Source of the DNA: Pseudomonas sp. ACN8
GTDB taxonomy: Bacteria > Pseudomonadota > Gammaproteobacteria > Pseudomonadales > Pseudomonadaceae
Length of the DNA: 64,000 bases
Direction of reading: 5' to 3'
Assembly (NCBI RefSeq): GCF_002303925.1
Contig: NZ_MRCS01000029.1
Coordinates: 24,179-88,178 of the forward strand
Part shown: one piece after another, positions 62,277 through 64,000 of the stretch
Layout: each line of letters starts with the position of its first letter
Position numbering within the stretch: position 1 is the stretch's first letter
Position numbers and translations under genes: made by a program
The notes under the pieces: model-generated
What the model was told of the DNA's origin: nothing
The model's database searches: none
What the model saw: the letters and a program-made list of their open reading frames with translations, nothing else

Positions 62277-64000
<1,724 letters not shown>

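Overview
The window looks like chromosome of a Pseudomonas of the P. fluorescens group. The evidence is the conserved arginine locus (aotJ-aotQ-aotM-aotP-argR and aruC-aruF-aruG-aruD-aruB-aruE), alaS-lysC-rsmA followed by tRNA-Ser and two tRNA-Arg genes, amrZ, Pseudomonas-type nrdB and acsA, high GC, and many inverted pairs of the short REP palindrome family typical of this group. All functional assignments come from reading protein sequences; no database was searched.

Layout. 0-5.2 kb: edge of a TetR regulator with a palindromic operator candidate, an MBL-fold hydrolase, a RelE/HigB-type toxin with its XRE antitoxin, a lone XRE regulator and three genes of unknown function. 5.4-7.2 kb: SulP anion transporter. 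7.4-10.9 kb: a REP-free accessory block on the minus strand (HNH endonuclease, BRO-N antirepressor-like protein, a small unlisted ORF, a nucleotide-cyclase-fold protein coupled to a ParA ATPase) placed right behind the nrdB terminator. 11-16 kb: nrdB, two small exported proteins (one built of 13-residue repeats) and acsA. 16.7-34.3 kb: arginine/ornithine uptake, the ArgR regulator and the arginine succinyltransferase pathway, interrupted between argR and aruC by a 5-kb opposite-strand gene for a dermonecrotic-toxin-like leucine-rich-repeat protein that lacks a NEL ligase domain. 34.4-44.8 kb: ribH2-like lumazine synthase with an FMN riboswitch, ltaE, alaS, lysC, rsmA, tRNAs, mgtE, amrZ and small genes.

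44.8 kb to the right edge: a probable genomic island beginning at tRNA-Arg(CCT). It carries a truncated serine recombinase, broken arsenic-resistance genes, a small exported protein, and a 3,573-residue RTX protein made of two complete animal-type heme peroxidase units followed by a Ca-binding repeat tail. Then comes a cluster of broken genes (PHA synthase, SRAP peptidase, DUF1254/DUF1214 protein, AraC regulator, acyl-CoA ligase, GlxA-type regulator), an intact serine recombinase closely related to the truncated one, and a multicopper oxidase running off the edge. RTX heme peroxidases and multicopper oxidases are the two enzyme classes known to oxidise Mn(II) in Pseudomonas, so this island is a candidate metal-oxidation island. 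That role is inferred.

How the genes work together: the Aot transporter brings in arginine/ornithine, ArgR senses arginine and is expected to act at TGTCGC-N8-AA half-sites seen before aotJ and aruC, and AruC-F-G-D-B-E convert arginine to glutamate and succinate. Most other core genes are independent housekeeping units.
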